DNA from: CADEED01 sp964444835
GTDB taxonomy: Bacteria; Pseudomonadota; Gammaproteobacteria; Steroidobacterales; Steroidobacteraceae
Assembly (NCBI GenBank): GCA_964444835.1
Contig: CAYUIT010000015.1
Coordinates: forward strand, 1 to 64,000
Length of the DNA stretch: 64,000 nucleotides
Reading direction: 5' to 3'
Below the pieces are notes generated by a model. That model was given only the letters and a program-made list of their open reading frames with translations. It had not been told where the DNA came from and did no database searches. The translations under genes were made by a program, and so were the position numbers. Below are positions 50,055 through 59,424 of the stretch, in pieces. How positions within the stretch are numbered: position 1 is the stretch's first letter; the number at the start of each line of letters is the position of its first letter.

Positions 50055-52034
50055 TCACAGCGACATGCCGAGCGCGTGACCTTCCGCCGTAGCCGCGAGT
50101 ACGGTCCGCGGCAACTTCGCATCGCCGACGAGATGCACGCGATAGCCGCGCGCCGTGAGCGGCGCTTGCAGTGCGATGTCCGGTGCGCGCGGCGTTGCGT
50201 AGGTGACGAGCGCGACGTCGTCGATCACGGTGAGCTCGCCACTGTAGACGTTGCGTAACGACACGCGTGCCTCCTCCCAAGCGGAGTCCCCGGCAATCTC
50301 GCAAAAAGGCGCAATCAAGATTCGTTTCTGATTGAACCGCGCATTGAATCCTTGCCGACTTACCAGTGGCATATCCTCGGCGATCCGATCGCGCGGCGTG
50401 GCGACGACGACGCGCGCGAAGCGCGCGTGCAGCCACTCGGCAGCACAGTACGTGCCTTCGGTCGCGTCCATATCGAATACGACGGCCGTGCCATCTTGGC
50501 GACCCGGCACGTCCGCCATGGCGGTCACGGCGGCGCGCAAGTCGAGGATCGCGCCGTCCTCTTGCAGCGAGCGTGGCAACGAGCGAGGCCAAGTCATCGA
50601 CGAACCCGTGGCGAGCACGACCTCGTCTGGCTGTAATGCGACGATGTCCTCAAGCGTTGCCTGGACCGAGAGTTCGAAGCGTAGCTTCGCTTTCTTGCCA
50701 GCGAGTTGTTGGTAGTCGTAGATGCTCGAGAGGTGTTCGCCGCCCGGTAACGTGGCGTGCAAGCGCGTCTTGCCGCCGACTTCACTCGAGGCGCCGAACA
50801 CCGTGACATCATGGCCACGTGCGGCAGCGATCCAGGCAGCTTCCATGCCGGCGATTCCGGCACCGACGACAACAATGCGCTTCCGCGTCTTTGCCGGCTT
50901 CGGCCAGAAGTCGACTTCGTCGTCAGCCGCGACGCGCGGATTGTTGTCACACGCGAGCGGCTTCGCCTCGACGATCGTGCCCCAACAGGTGTTGCAGGAA
51001 ACGCAGTAGCGAATATCGGCCTCGCGCCCCGCAGCCGCCTTGTTGGGCCACGCGGGATCGGTCACGAGCGGACGTGCGAGCCCGACCAGTGCCGCATCGC
51101 CGCGCGCAATGATCGCGTCGGCTTCCGCAGGATCCGTGATCAATCCGACTGCCATCACGGGAATGCCGCGCGCTGCCGGCTGCAGTGCTCGTGTCGTGGC
51201 CACGAAGGTGGAGCGCGGAAAATGCATGTCGGGCAGATGCATATTGAGCGTGTGCGAGTGTGTGCCCCACGTGAAGCAGACGTAGTCGATGACAGCGGGG
51301 TCGGCGACGTACTCGCAGATGCGAGCTGCCTCACTCGGCCCGATACCGCCCGCCATGCCATCGTCTCCCGGCAGTTTCAGTGCCACGACGAAGCGGTTGC
51401 TGCACGCCGCGCGAATCGCAGCGATCGTATCGAGCAAAAACTTGGCCCGACCTTCGAATGTGCCGCCGTACTCGTCCTCGCGGATGTTCGACAAGGGCGA
51501 GAGAAACTGGTGAAACAAATGCCCGTGGCCAGCGGAGATTTCGACTCCCGCGAATCCACACCGTTCGAGCCGCGCGGAGGAATTGGCGAAGTCATCGATC
51601 ATCATGCGGATCTCGTCACGAGACAGCGCGCGCGGCACCGTCCAACTGAGATCATCGGGTAGCGCCGAAGGCCCGAACGCCGCCGGATTGCGCCCTTTCT
51701 CGTGGCGCCCGCGGCCGGGGTCTTGGACCTGGGCTAACAACCGGCAATCGTGGCGTTCGACCGCCTCCGCCCAGCGCTGCAGGCTCTCGAGCGCATAGTC
51801 GTCCCAGACGCGCACCTTGTGGGCCTGGGTTTGATTGCGAGCCACGTTGAGTGGCTCCGTGACGACGGCGGCTGCGCCACCGGCGGCTCGATTGGCGAAG
51901 TAGCGAATTTGCCGGTCACTGGCCTTTTGCTGCTCGGCCATGCGCGTCGACATCGACGCGTGCACAATACGATTCTTCAGCTTGAGCCGCTGGGTGACGA
52001 GTGGTTCGAACAGTCGGCTGTAACGCTCGCTCAT
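50055..52034 (-). CDS. Old-yellow-enzyme-type iron-sulfur flavoprotein (dienoyl-CoA reductase/TMADH family)
   Basis: The protein is about 659 residues. The N-terminal FMN barrel includes VHASMSTRMAEQQKASDRQI, EISAGHGHLFHQFLSPLSN and GRAKFLLDTIAAIR. A 4Fe-4S cluster is indicated by CVSCNTCWG and a fourth Cys in PLACDNNPRV. A FAD/NAD domain begins at IVVVGAGIAGMEAAWIAAAR. This matches 2,4-dienoyl-CoA reductase, trimethylamine dehydrogenase and N-methylproline demethylase relatives; the substrate is not clear. The start is placed at ATG 52034. Divergent from the VOC gene, with 31 bases between, so probably functionally linked. Confidence 0.88.
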   Translation of the reverse strand: MSERYSRLFEPLVTQRLKLKNRIVHASMSTRMAEQQKASDRQIRYFANRAAGGAAAVVTEPLNVARNQTQAHKVRVWDDYALESLQRWAEAVERHDCRLLAQVQDPGRGRHEKGRNPAAFGPSALPDDLSWTVPRALSRDEIRMMIDDFANSSARLERCGFAGVEISAGHGHLFHQFLSPLSNIREDEYGGTFEGRAKFLLDTIAAIRAACSNRFVVALKLPGDDGMAGGIGPSEAARICEYVADPAVIDYVCFTWGTHSHTLNMHLPDMHFPRSTFVATTRALQPAARGIPVMAVGLITDPAEADAIIARGDAALVGLARPLVTDPAWPNKAAAGREADIRYCVSCNTCWGTIVEAKPLACDNNPRVAADDEVDFWPKPAKTRKRIVVVGAGIAGMEAAWIAAARGHDVTVFGASSEVGGKTRLHATLPGGEHLSSIYDYQQLAGKKAKLRFELSVQATLEDIVALQPDEVVLATGSSMTWPRSLPRSLQEDGAILDLRAAVTAMADVPGRQDGTAVVFDMDATEGTYCAAEWLHARFARVVVATPRDRIAEDMPLVSRQGFNARFNQKRILIAPFCEIAGDSAWEEARVSLRNVYSGELTVIDDVALVTYATPRAPDIALQAPLTARGYRVHLVGDAKLPRTVLAATAEGHALGMSL

Positions 52035-52065
52035 CTTCGAAATCATACCTGCGAAGGAGTTTCTC

Positions 52066-52968
52066 ATGCTGGTCAGCATCGTCGCCGTGACCATTGCGGT
52101 GCCTGATCTACAGGCGATCGAAGCCGCGTACTCGCAGCATTTGCACTACCAAGTGGTCGAGCGCGGCGAGGTTTCGCGCGAACTGGCAGAAGCGTGGCAA
52201 GCGCCGAAGGTTGAGGCTCGGAAATACCTGTTGATGCGCCCGGCGAGCGGCGAGCCGGTGTACCTGCGCTTTGTCGAGGCGCCGCGCGACACCCACTACC
52301 AGCCGCTCCGTACTCACGGCTGGAATGCGACCGAAATCCTGGTCGAGGACCCCGACCGACTGGCGGAACAGCTCGCGAAGTCGCCCTTCAAAATCATCGG
52401 ACCGCCGCGCCCGCTGACAATGAATCCGAAGATCCGCGCGATGCAGGTGGTCGGTCCGGCCAACGAACTGCTGTATTTGACGCGAATTCCGCCGGGTGGC
52501 TCGTTGTTCAATTTAGGCAGCGCGCGGTCGTGGGTCGATCGCACCTTCATTGTCGTCGTGGGTGGGCCGGACATGCGAGCGATGCAAGCTTTTTATCGCG
52601 ACGTGTTAGGAATGCCGGTCACGGACGCGAGCCCCTCGGTTGTCGGCATCATCAACGACGCGTATCAACGCCCCGCCGATGCGTCCACGCCGTTGGCCAT
52701 CGCGCGGCTGCCACAGAGCTTCTTGATCGAGATCGACGAGTACCCACCAGAGGCGACGCCACGCGTACCGCGTTCCGGCGAGCTGCCGCCGGGAATGGCG
52801 ATGGTCAGTTTCGCGGTGGAGTCGTTGGGTGAGCGCACCCTGCCCTGGGTGGTCCCGCCGCAACCGCGCGCCGCGGCGCCCTATGCGGGGCGCTCGGTGG
52901 GCCTACTGCGAGGCGCCGCGGGTGAGTTGCTCGAAATCGTGATCGGCACCGGAGAGCCGAGTCGTTAG
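52066..52968 (+). CDS. Two-domain VOC (glyoxalase/extradiol dioxygenase superfamily) protein
   Basis: The product is about 300 residues with two vicinal-oxygen-chelate modules. The first starts VTIAVPDLQAIEAAYSQHL and the second FIVVVGGPDMRAMQAFYRDV. Family members bind a metal and act as dioxygenases, glyoxalases or isomerases. The usual His at the start of each module is not obvious, so the metal site may be altered. AAGGAG lies six bases before the ATG. It is divergent from the OYE-type gene. Confidence 0.8.
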   Translation: MLVSIVAVTIAVPDLQAIEAAYSQHLHYQVVERGEVSRELAEAWQAPKVEARKYLLMRPASGEPVYLRFVEAPRDTHYQPLRTHGWNATEILVEDPDRLAEQLAKSPFKIIGPPRPLTMNPKIRAMQVVGPANELLYLTRIPPGGSLFNLGSARSWVDRTFIVVVGGPDMRAMQAFYRDVLGMPVTDASPSVVGIINDAYQRPADASTPLAIARLPQSFLIEIDEYPPEATPRVPRSGELPPGMAMVSFAVESLGERTLPWVVPPQPRAAAPYAGRSVGLLRGAAGELLEIVIGTGEPSR

Positions 52969-52971
52969 TGG

Positions 52972-53730
52972 CTAGGTGACATCTAACGATACGAGTTCGT
53001 AGCGCGTCATCATGTAGCCGGTGACGAATGCGCGCAGCATCGTAAAGTTACCGTCCGCAGTGCACCACATTTCGTACGGCGGATGTTTGCCGGGTTCGTT
53101 GCGGGTTTCGTTGGCGTCGCCGCCCGCCGCAGACAAATTGTCACCAATCTTGAAGTGCAACGCATCGAATGTGCCGGCGCCCACGGTGATGCGCTCACGG
53201 CCAATGAAACCGAGCTGAAAACCATGTGGGTGGCGCATCACCATCGGCCCCGTGGCACCGCGGTGGTCGAGCGAGCACATATACAAATCCGGAAATGGCT
53301 GCCACGCCGAGCCACGATCGAGCCGCGCAATGTTGAGCAGCATTGCATCGGCAGCAATGGGGTGTGTGCCAAACACCTGCGCTGGCCGCGCGAGATCGAC
53401 GCGTTGCGAGATGCGTCCTTCCGCGGCTGTGTGTCCCTCACACTCGATCGCCGTATCAGTGAATCGAAACCAGCTCGAGCCCATGTAGCGATCGTCGACC
53501 GACAATCGCACGAAGCAATCGGTGGGTCGCCAGTCTGGCGCATACGACAGCGTGACATCGCGCAATACCGGTGGCGGATCGTCAATCTCGCAATGCGAGC
53601 GCAACGTGCGGCGGCCATCGCGATGAATCGTCACGGTGAAAAACTCGCGCCCGCGCTCTTGGCCCTCGCGGCCCGGCTTGTCGCTCGTGTAATGGATGCG
53701 CCCGCGAATCAGTTGGTGTGGCATGGACAT
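52972..53730 (-). CDS. Conserved hypothetical protein
   Basis: I do not recognise a family. The product is about 252 residues, without signal peptide, beta-rich, with several aromatic and His residues. Recognisable stretches include SWFRFTDTAIECEGHTAAEG, FGTHPIAADAMLLNI and VGAGTFDALHFKIGDN, a pattern that could be a lipocalin or beta-barrel type fold. It converges on the VOC gene with a three-base gap and is divergent from DUF456. Its place suggests a role in the same pathway. Confidence 0.6.
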   Translation of the reverse strand: MSMPHQLIRGRIHYTSDKPGREGQERGREFFTVTIHRDGRRTLRSHCEIDDPPPVLRDVTLSYAPDWRPTDCFVRLSVDDRYMGSSWFRFTDTAIECEGHTAAEGRISQRVDLARPAQVFGTHPIAADAMLLNIARLDRGSAWQPFPDLYMCSLDHRGATGPMVMRHPHGFQLGFIGRERITVGAGTFDALHFKIGDNLSAAGGDANETRNEPGKHPPYEMWCTADGNFTMLRAFVTGYMMTRYELVSLDVT

Positions 53731-53857
53731 CGCAGATCAACCCTGACGTCGCTTCGGTCTGGACGATGATTCCATACGGTTCGCCAGGAAGCCATTGAAC
53801 TTGCACGGCATGCCCGCATGATAGCGGCTGCCTTCGTTCACATGGAGCTCACGCAAA

Positions 53858-54343
53858 TTGGATCCTACCGTCTTGTGGATCATCGCGATCGCGCTGATGG
53901 TCGTCGGTCTTGTCGGTACCGTGTTGCCTGGCTTGCCCGGCGTGGTTGCGATCTTTGGCGGAATGTTGCTCGCCGCTTGGATCGACAGCTTCGAGAAGAT
54001 TGGCGTCGCGACGCTCGTGCTCCTGGGTGTCCTCACGGCGTTGGCGTTCGTCATCGACATCGTGGCGAGTTTGCTAGGCGCAAAACGCGTCGGTGCGAGC
54101 AAGCAAGCGTTGATCGGTGCCGCGCTGGGCGCCATCGTCGGCTTGTTCTTCGGCCTGCCTGGACTGCTGTTGGGGCCTTTCGTCGGCGCCGTCGCCGGCG
54201 AGTACCTTGCGCGCCAACAGCTCGACCAAGCGGCCCGAGTGGGTGTCGGCACATGGCTCGGCTTGCTCGTGGGCGTGATCGCCAAACTCGCGCTCGCATT
54301 CACGATGTTAGGCATCTTCGCGGCCGCGTACTTCATCCCGTAA
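53858..54343 (+). CDS. DUF456 small membrane protein
   Basis: The product is about 161 residues with four or five hydrophobic segments. LMVVGLVGTVLPGLPGVVAI and ASLLGAKRVGASKQALIGAA are the DUF456 signature. The likely start is TTG 53858, with GGAG ten bases upstream; an ATG at 53842 is in a different frame. The function of this family is unknown. Its stop lies three bases from the end of the convergent Lys-rich gene. Confidence 0.8.
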   Translation: MDPTVLWIIAIALMVVGLVGTVLPGLPGVVAIFGGMLLAAWIDSFEKIGVATLVLLGVLTALAFVIDIVASLLGAKRVGASKQALIGAALGAIVGLFFGLPGLLLGPFVGAVAGEYLARQQLDQAARVGVGTWLGLLVGVIAKLALAFTMLGIFAAAYFIP

Positions 54344-54346
54344 CTG

Positions 54347-54742
54347 TTAGCGAATCGGATCGGTGACCTCGAGCACTTGGAAGACGCGCTCGATGAGTCC
54401 TTCCCGCGCCGTTGCGCGTTCACTGGCCTCGGCGTCGTCCGGCTCATAGTCCTCGAGCCATTGCCGATCGAGCGTGCCGTGCTTGGCCAGCACGCGCTCG
54501 AGCGTATGAATGCGCTCGAAGGCCACCGACAGTTCGGCGGCGAGCGCAGCCGCAATCGCCATCAGCTGATCGACGGCGGGATCCGGGTAGAACTGCGAAC
54601 GCTTGCCCTTCGCGGCGCGCGGCAGCCGCAGTTGGCCTGCCACCTGTGTGGCACGCGCATCACGCGGGGGTCGCCGATAGGTTTTCGGCGTCGCCGACTT
54701 GGTCGGCGTTTTGCGCTTGGGGCGCTTTTTCTGGGTACTCAT
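54347..54742 (-). CDS. Hypothetical protein with Lys/Arg-rich N terminus
   Basis: The product is about 131 residues. The first 40 are strongly basic (QKKRPKRKTPTKSATPKTYR), then comes a helical part (LMAIAAALAAELSVAFERIH, then TLERVLAKHG) and an acidic end. This is a possible nucleic-acid-binding or scaffold protein; I know no family. It follows the SDR gene after 16 bases and is last in that operon. ATG 54742 is chosen; ATG 54781 would overlap the SDR gene. Confidence 0.55.
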   Translation of the reverse strand: MSTQKKRPKRKTPTKSATPKTYRRPPRDARATQVAGQLRLPRAAKGKRSQFYPDPAVDQLMAIAAALAAELSVAFERIHTLERVLAKHGTLDRQWLEDYEPDDAEASERATAREGLIERVFQVLEVTDPIR

Positions 54743-54758
54743 CCATTCACTCCTAGGC

Positions 54759-55589
54759 TCAATGCATTTCCAATCCGCCACTGACGTTCATACCTTCGCC
54801 AGTGATGTACGCAGCCTCTTCGCTACACAAAAAGGCACAGGCTTTGGCGGTGTCCTCCGGTAAGCCCACCCGACCGAGCGGGATGCGACCGACCATCTCG
54901 CGCAAGTACTCGTCGACCGTCTGACCTCGCATCTTGGCGCGGTACTCGTTTTGCACTTTGCCGAGGCCCGTCGTGACGTGGTTCGGGCAAATGGCGTTGA
55001 CCGTGATCTTGTGCGGACCGAGCTCGAGCGCTGCGGTGCGCGTCAGTCCTAGCATCCCGTGCTTCGACGACACATAGGGCGCGAGATGGACCGTGCCTGA
55101 CTTCGCCGCTTGACTCGCGATATTGACGATGCGGCCGCCACGCCCCTGGCGGATCATCTGGCGCGCCGCGTGCTTCAAGCACAAGAATGCGCCGAGCAGA
55201 TTGACTCCGAGCACGGCCCGCCATTCCTCGGCGGTGCCGTCGAGAAGCGGCGCTTGCAAATAGCCGATGCCAGCATTGTTGACGAGGATGTCGAGTTGGC
55301 CGAACACCTCGACAGCGCGTTGGACGGCGCGCTCGACCGAGGCTTCGTCTTGCACGTCGAGTGGCTGTGCAACTGCGTCGATGCCTTGCGAGCGCAGCTG
55401 TGCCACGACGCTCTCGAGCTCGGCGGACGTGCCGATGCGATCGCTCGGCATATTGGGCTGCGCTTTACCCAAGTCTGTTACTAACACGCGCGCGCCTTCC
55501 GCGCCCAGCCGTGCGCAGATCGCCTCGCCGAGTCCACCGTGTCGTCCGGCACCGGTTACCAGCGCCACCTTGCCAGTCAATCTCTGCAC
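54759..55589 (-). CDS. Short-chain dehydrogenase/reductase
   Basis: This SDR has about 276 residues. The nucleotide loop is ALVTGAGRHGGLGEAICARL. Catalytic Ser is in VNIASQAAKSG and Tyr-Lys in YVSSKHGMLGLTRTA, with NNAG in LVNNAGIGYL. It lies downstream of the ABC importer genes, suggesting it oxidises or reduces the imported compound or a product. The substrate is unknown. An insert after the first strand (DLGKAQPNMPSDRIG) is longer than usual. Confidence 0.88.
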   Translation of the reverse strand: MQRLTGKVALVTGAGRHGGLGEAICARLGAEGARVLVTDLGKAQPNMPSDRIGTSAELESVVAQLRSQGIDAVAQPLDVQDEASVERAVQRAVEVFGQLDILVNNAGIGYLQAPLLDGTAEEWRAVLGVNLLGAFLCLKHAARQMIRQGRGGRIVNIASQAAKSGTVHLAPYVSSKHGMLGLTRTAALELGPHKITVNAICPNHVTTGLGKVQNEYRAKMRGQTVDEYLREMVGRIPLGRVGLPEDTAKACAFLCSEEAAYITGEGMNVSGGLEMH

Positions 55590-55597
55590 GTTCTCAC

Positions 55598-56623
55598 CTA
55601 TCGTTGAAGCTCATGGGAGGGTTCCGCGTTTAACGGTGCCGCGGCAATCTCGCGCCAGCGCCAACATGCCACCTCAGCACCCGGCGCGATCGTCTCGAGC
55701 GGCGGCGTTTGTTGCGCGCAGCGGTCGATGGCGAAAGGACAACGCGTTCGGAACACGCAACCCGAGGGCGGGTCGAGTGGTGAAGGGAGTTCGCCGACCA
55801 GCGCGCGTTCGAGCCGGCTCCCTTGTCGATCAGGATCGGGGAGCGGGACCGCTGCGATGAGCCCACGCGTGTAGGGGTGCATGGGCTCAGCAAACAATCG
55901 CGCCGTCGGCGCCAGCTCGAGCGTTTTGCCGAGGTACAACACGAGCACCCGGTCACACACGCGGCGCACGACTGCGAGATTATGGCTCACGAACAAAATG
56001 CTGGTGCCGGTTTCGCGCTTGAGGTCGAGTAGCAAATTGATGATCTGCGCCTGGATCGACACATCGAGCGCGCTCACCGGCTCATCGCACACTAACAACT
56101 TGGGCTTGAGGATCATGGCTCGCGCTATGCCGATCCGCTGGCATTGGCCGCCGCTGAACTCGTGTGGATAGCGGTTCACGTGTTCACGCGCAAGCCCGAC
56201 ACGCTCGAGCATGTCGGCGATCAGATTGCGGCGGGCCTCGCGCGTCAGGCCGGGGCGATGCACGCGCAGGGGTTCCGCGATGATCTCCTCGACGGTCATC
56301 CGCGGATCGAGGCTGGCGAGCGGGTCCTGGAAAACGATCTGCAGTTCCGCGCGCAGCGGCCGCAGTTCGCGTGCGGTGAGCGTTTCGAGGGATCGTCCTA
56401 ACCACACGACTTGCCCGTCGGTCGCGTGCACCAACTGCAGCACTGCACGTGCCAGCGTAGACTTGCCGCAGCCTGACTCACCGACGATGCCGAGTGCCTC
56501 CCCGGGCTGCAATGTGAAACTGACATCGTCGACGGCGCGCAACGATCGCGTCCCTTTCAGCCAGCCGCCGCGAACCGGGAAGCTCACGCGTAGACTTGTT
56601 ACCTTGAGGAACGAGTCACTCAT
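55598..56623 (-). CDS. Oligopeptide-type ABC importer ATP-binding protein (OppF/DppF-like)
   Basis: The protein is about 341 residues. Walker A is GIVGESGCGKSTLARAVL, the signature is FSGGQCQRIGIARAMI and Walker B is LLVCDEPVSALDVS. The C-terminal oligopeptide/dipeptide extension includes HPYTRGLIAAVPLPDPDRQ and cysteines (GCVFRTRCPFAIDRC) of the Fe-S-like region. It powers uptake through the two adjacent permeases. Last of the four ABC genes; the SDR gene follows after eight bases. Confidence 0.92.
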   Translation of the reverse strand: MSDSFLKVTSLRVSFPVRGGWLKGTRSLRAVDDVSFTLQPGEALGIVGESGCGKSTLARAVLQLVHATDGQVVWLGRSLETLTARELRPLRAELQIVFQDPLASLDPRMTVEEIIAEPLRVHRPGLTREARRNLIADMLERVGLAREHVNRYPHEFSGGQCQRIGIARAMILKPKLLVCDEPVSALDVSIQAQIINLLLDLKRETGTSILFVSHNLAVVRRVCDRVLVLYLGKTLELAPTARLFAEPMHPYTRGLIAAVPLPDPDRQGSRLERALVGELPSPLDPPSGCVFRTRCPFAIDRCAQQTPPLETIAPGAEVACWRWREIAAAPLNAEPSHELQR

Positions 56624-56626
56624 TCG

Positions 56627-57604
56627 TTAGCTCCGGGGATGGTGGCACGCCACGCGTTGGGCGTCCGTCGCTTGCAAGGTCGGGCGTGACTCGCGGCACT
56701 GCGCAGACGCGAAGTCACAACGCGGTGCGAATGCGCAGCCACTGCCGAGCGCGCGGGGATCCGGCGGCTGTCCGCGGATCGCCGCTAACGGTACATCGAG
56801 AGCGTCATCCAGGCGCGGCAACGAGCGCAGCAGCGCATGCGTGTACGGATGACGCGGCTGCTTCAACACGTCGCGCGCCTTGCCCTGCTCCACCAAACGG
56901 CCGCCATACATGACGGCCACTTCGTGTGCGAGGCCGGCCACGACACCCAAGTCGTGTGTGATGAGCACGAGGCCCATCTGGCGTTCGCGCATCAAGTCGC
57001 GCAGCAGTGCGAGGATCTGCGCTTGCACCGACACGTCGAGTGCGGTCGTCGGCTCATCCGCGATGACCATGATGGGATCGCAAGCCAACGCGATCGCGAT
57101 CATGACTCGCTGGCGCATCCCGCCTGAGAGCTCGTGCGGATACTGGCGCATGCGACGCGGCGCATCCGTCACTTGCGCCTGCTCGAGTAAGCGCAAGGCG
57201 GCTGCGCGTGCGGAACTCCAAGAAGCGTTGCGGTGGACCACGATCGACTCGGCGATTTGATCGCCGACGCGGATGTGCGGCGCAAGCGAAGTCATCGGAT
57301 CCTGAAAGATCATCGCGAGCTGCACGCCGCGCACATCGTTTAGCTGCTTGGCGCTTTGTCCTAACAGCTCGCGCCCTGCAAGGCGCACGGAGCCCGCTGC
57401 CGTGCCGTTCGGCGGCAACAAGCCGAGCGCCGCCAAAAAGGCTTGACTCTTGCCAGCGCCAGATTCGCCCACGACGCCGAGGCACTCGCCCGCTTGCACG
57501 GCCAGCGACAGCGAGTGCACAGCGGTGATGTCGCCATCGGGCGTACTGAAACGGACCGACAGATCCTGAAGTTCGAGAACGGGCGTCATCGGCACATCAA
57601 CCAT
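56627..57604 (-). CDS. Oligopeptide-type ABC importer ATP-binding protein (OppD/DppD-like)
   Basis: The protein is about 325 residues. Walker A is GVVGESGAGKSQAFLAALG, the signature is ELSGGMRQRVMIAIALACDP and Walker B is VIADEPTTALDVS. The tail has HPYTHALLRSLPRLDDALDV and a Cys-containing end (GCAFAPRCDFASAQC). Ser-Gln after GK is slightly unusual but found in the family. It overlaps the upstream permease by eight bases; an alternative ATG is at 57589. Confidence 0.92.
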   Translation of the reverse strand: MVDVPMTPVLELQDLSVRFSTPDGDITAVHSLSLAVQAGECLGVVGESGAGKSQAFLAALGLLPPNGTAAGSVRLAGRELLGQSAKQLNDVRGVQLAMIFQDPMTSLAPHIRVGDQIAESIVVHRNASWSSARAAALRLLEQAQVTDAPRRMRQYPHELSGGMRQRVMIAIALACDPIMVIADEPTTALDVSVQAQILALLRDLMRERQMGLVLITHDLGVVAGLAHEVAVMYGGRLVEQGKARDVLKQPRHPYTHALLRSLPRLDDALDVPLAAIRGQPPDPRALGSGCAFAPRCDFASAQCRESRPTLQATDAQRVACHHPRS

Positions 57605-58490
57605 CCCGCGGATCGAGCGCGTCGCGCAGCCCGTCCCCGAGGAAATTGAAGCTCATCAGCAGCGAGACGAGGAACGTGGCGGGCACCAGCAGCATCCACA
57701 ACGCCGATTCCATTTCTTGCGCGCCTTCGTTGATGAGATTGCCGAGGCTCGCGAGCGGCTCTTGGACGCCCAAGCCGAGAAAGCTCAAGAAGCTCTCAAA
57801 CAGAATCATCTGCGGAATCGTGAGCGTGGCGTAGATGATGACGGGCCCGAGCACGTTCGGCACGATGTGTCGCCATAGAATTGCGCCCGTGCTCACGCCA
57901 CTCGCGCGCGCGGCTTCGATGAACTCGCGTCGCTTCAGCGATAAGGTTTGGCCCCGCACGATTCGGGCCATCGTGAGCCAGCCAACGGCGCCGATCGCCA
58001 GAAATAGCACGACGATGTTGCCGCGCTCGAACAGCGTGGAGAGGATGATGACAATGAAGATGTACGGCAGCGCGTAGAGCACGTCGACGAAGCGCATCAT
58101 CCAATGATCGATGCGGCCACCCAGGTAGCCGGCCGTGGCTCCCCATGCGACGCCGATCACGAGACTGACACCTGTCGCTAACAAGCCGATCAACAGCGAA
58201 ATGCGTACGCCATGTAGCGTGCGCACGTACAAGTCGCGACCGAGTCGGTCCGTGCCGAGCCAATGCGACGCGTCCGTCGTCGGCGGCACACCCATGTGCT
58301 CCCAATCGATATAGTCGTACGCATGCGGCGAAAAGCTCGGCCCCACGATCGCGAGAATTGCGACGCATACGATCCACGCGAGCGCAACCATCGCCGCTCG
58401 ATTGCGCCGCAAGCGCCGCCAAGCGTCGCTCCACAGACCGCGCGTCTCTTGCGCGCTCGACGGTGAAGAAGCTGCAACGGCAGTCGTCAT
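57597..58490 (-). CDS. ABC importer permease (OppC/DppC-like)
   Basis: This membrane permease of about 297 residues has six or so helices. LGTDRLGRDLYVRTLHGVRI and the EAA loop FIEAARASGVSTGAILWRHI are hallmarks of the OppC type. A cytoplasmic N-terminal stretch precedes the first helix. It forms the channel together with the OppB-like partner, whose stop is seven bases upstream on the minus strand. Confidence 0.93.
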   Translation of the reverse strand: MTTAVAASSPSSAQETRGLWSDAWRRLRRNRAAMVALAWIVCVAILAIVGPSFSPHAYDYIDWEHMGVPPTTDASHWLGTDRLGRDLYVRTLHGVRISLLIGLLATGVSLVIGVAWGATAGYLGGRIDHWMMRFVDVLYALPYIFIVIILSTLFERGNIVVLFLAIGAVGWLTMARIVRGQTLSLKRREFIEAARASGVSTGAILWRHIVPNVLGPVIIYATLTIPQMILFESFLSFLGLGVQEPLASLGNLINEGAQEMESALWMLLVPATFLVSLLMSFNFLGDGLRDALDPRDG

Positions 58491-58497
58491 CGGGGCG

Positions 58498-59424
58498 TCA
58501 CTCGTCGTAACGAACGCGCGGATCGAGCCAGCCGTACAGCAGGTCGGCGATCAGGTTGAGCGTCAGCGTCAGCACGCCATATACGACGATCATGCCCATC
58601 ACGAGCGTGTAATCGCGGTTGAGCGCGCCTTGCACCAGGTAGCGTCCCGTTCCGGGTAAGCCAAACACGGTTTCGACGACGAGTGAACCGGTGAGTACGA
58701 ACGCGGTCGCAGGTCCAAGATAGCTGACGACGGGTAGCAGCGCCGGACGTAGCGCATGCCTCAATAACACGCGTGACGCCGAGAGACCCTTGGCACGCGC
58801 GGTGCGGATGTAGTTCGAGCGCAGAACCTCGAGCAAACTCCCGCGCGTCAGGCGCGCGACATAGGCAATGACCGGGAGCGCAAGTGCGATCATGCCGAGA
58901 ATCAAGTGGCGAAACTCACCTGTCTCGTAGCCGGCCACGGGCAGCCAACCCAGCCAAACACCGAACACCAGCTGGAGCAATGGTCCAACGACAAAGGCAG
59001 GCAATGCGATGCCGATCACGGCCCAACCCATGATGGCGTAATCCGTGGCGGTGTTCCGGCGCAGGGCCGCGATCGAGCCTAACAAGATGCCCATCGACAC
59101 CGCGATCACCACGGCACCGAGGCCGAGCATCAAGCTGATGGGCAGACCCTGCGCAATCAACTCGGTGACGGTGAAGTCCTTGAACTTGAACGACGGACCG
59201 AAATCGCCACTGGCGAGTCCGCGCAAGTAGCGCAGGTATTGCGTGAACAACGGCTGATCAAGCCCGTAAGCCGCTTCGAGATTGGCTTTGATCTCCGGCG
59301 GCAGCGTTTGCTCCTCGTCGAACGGGCCGCCGGGCGCAAGCCGGATGACGAAAAACGAGATTGTGATGATGACGAACAGTGTCGGAATGACGCCGAGCAC
59401 TCGTCGCAGCGCATAGCGCAGCAT
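58498..59424 (-). CDS. ABC importer permease (OppB/DppB-like)
   Basis: This permease of about 308 residues starts MLRYALRRVLGVIPTLFVII, typical of OppB. A periplasmic loop with FDEEQTLPPEIKANLEAAYG and the EAA loop YIRTARAKGLSASRVLLRHA are clear. It overlaps the upstream MFS gene by one base. No substrate-binding protein gene occurs in this operon, which is unusual for such importers. Confidence 0.93.
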   Translation of the reverse strand: MLRYALRRVLGVIPTLFVIITISFFVIRLAPGGPFDEEQTLPPEIKANLEAAYGLDQPLFTQYLRYLRGLASGDFGPSFKFKDFTVTELIAQGLPISLMLGLGAVVIAVSMGILLGSIAALRRNTATDYAIMGWAVIGIALPAFVVGPLLQLVFGVWLGWLPVAGYETGEFRHLILGMIALALPVIAYVARLTRGSLLEVLRSNYIRTARAKGLSASRVLLRHALRPALLPVVSYLGPATAFVLTGSLVVETVFGLPGTGRYLVQGALNRDYTLVMGMIVVYGVLTLTLNLIADLLYGWLDPRVRYDE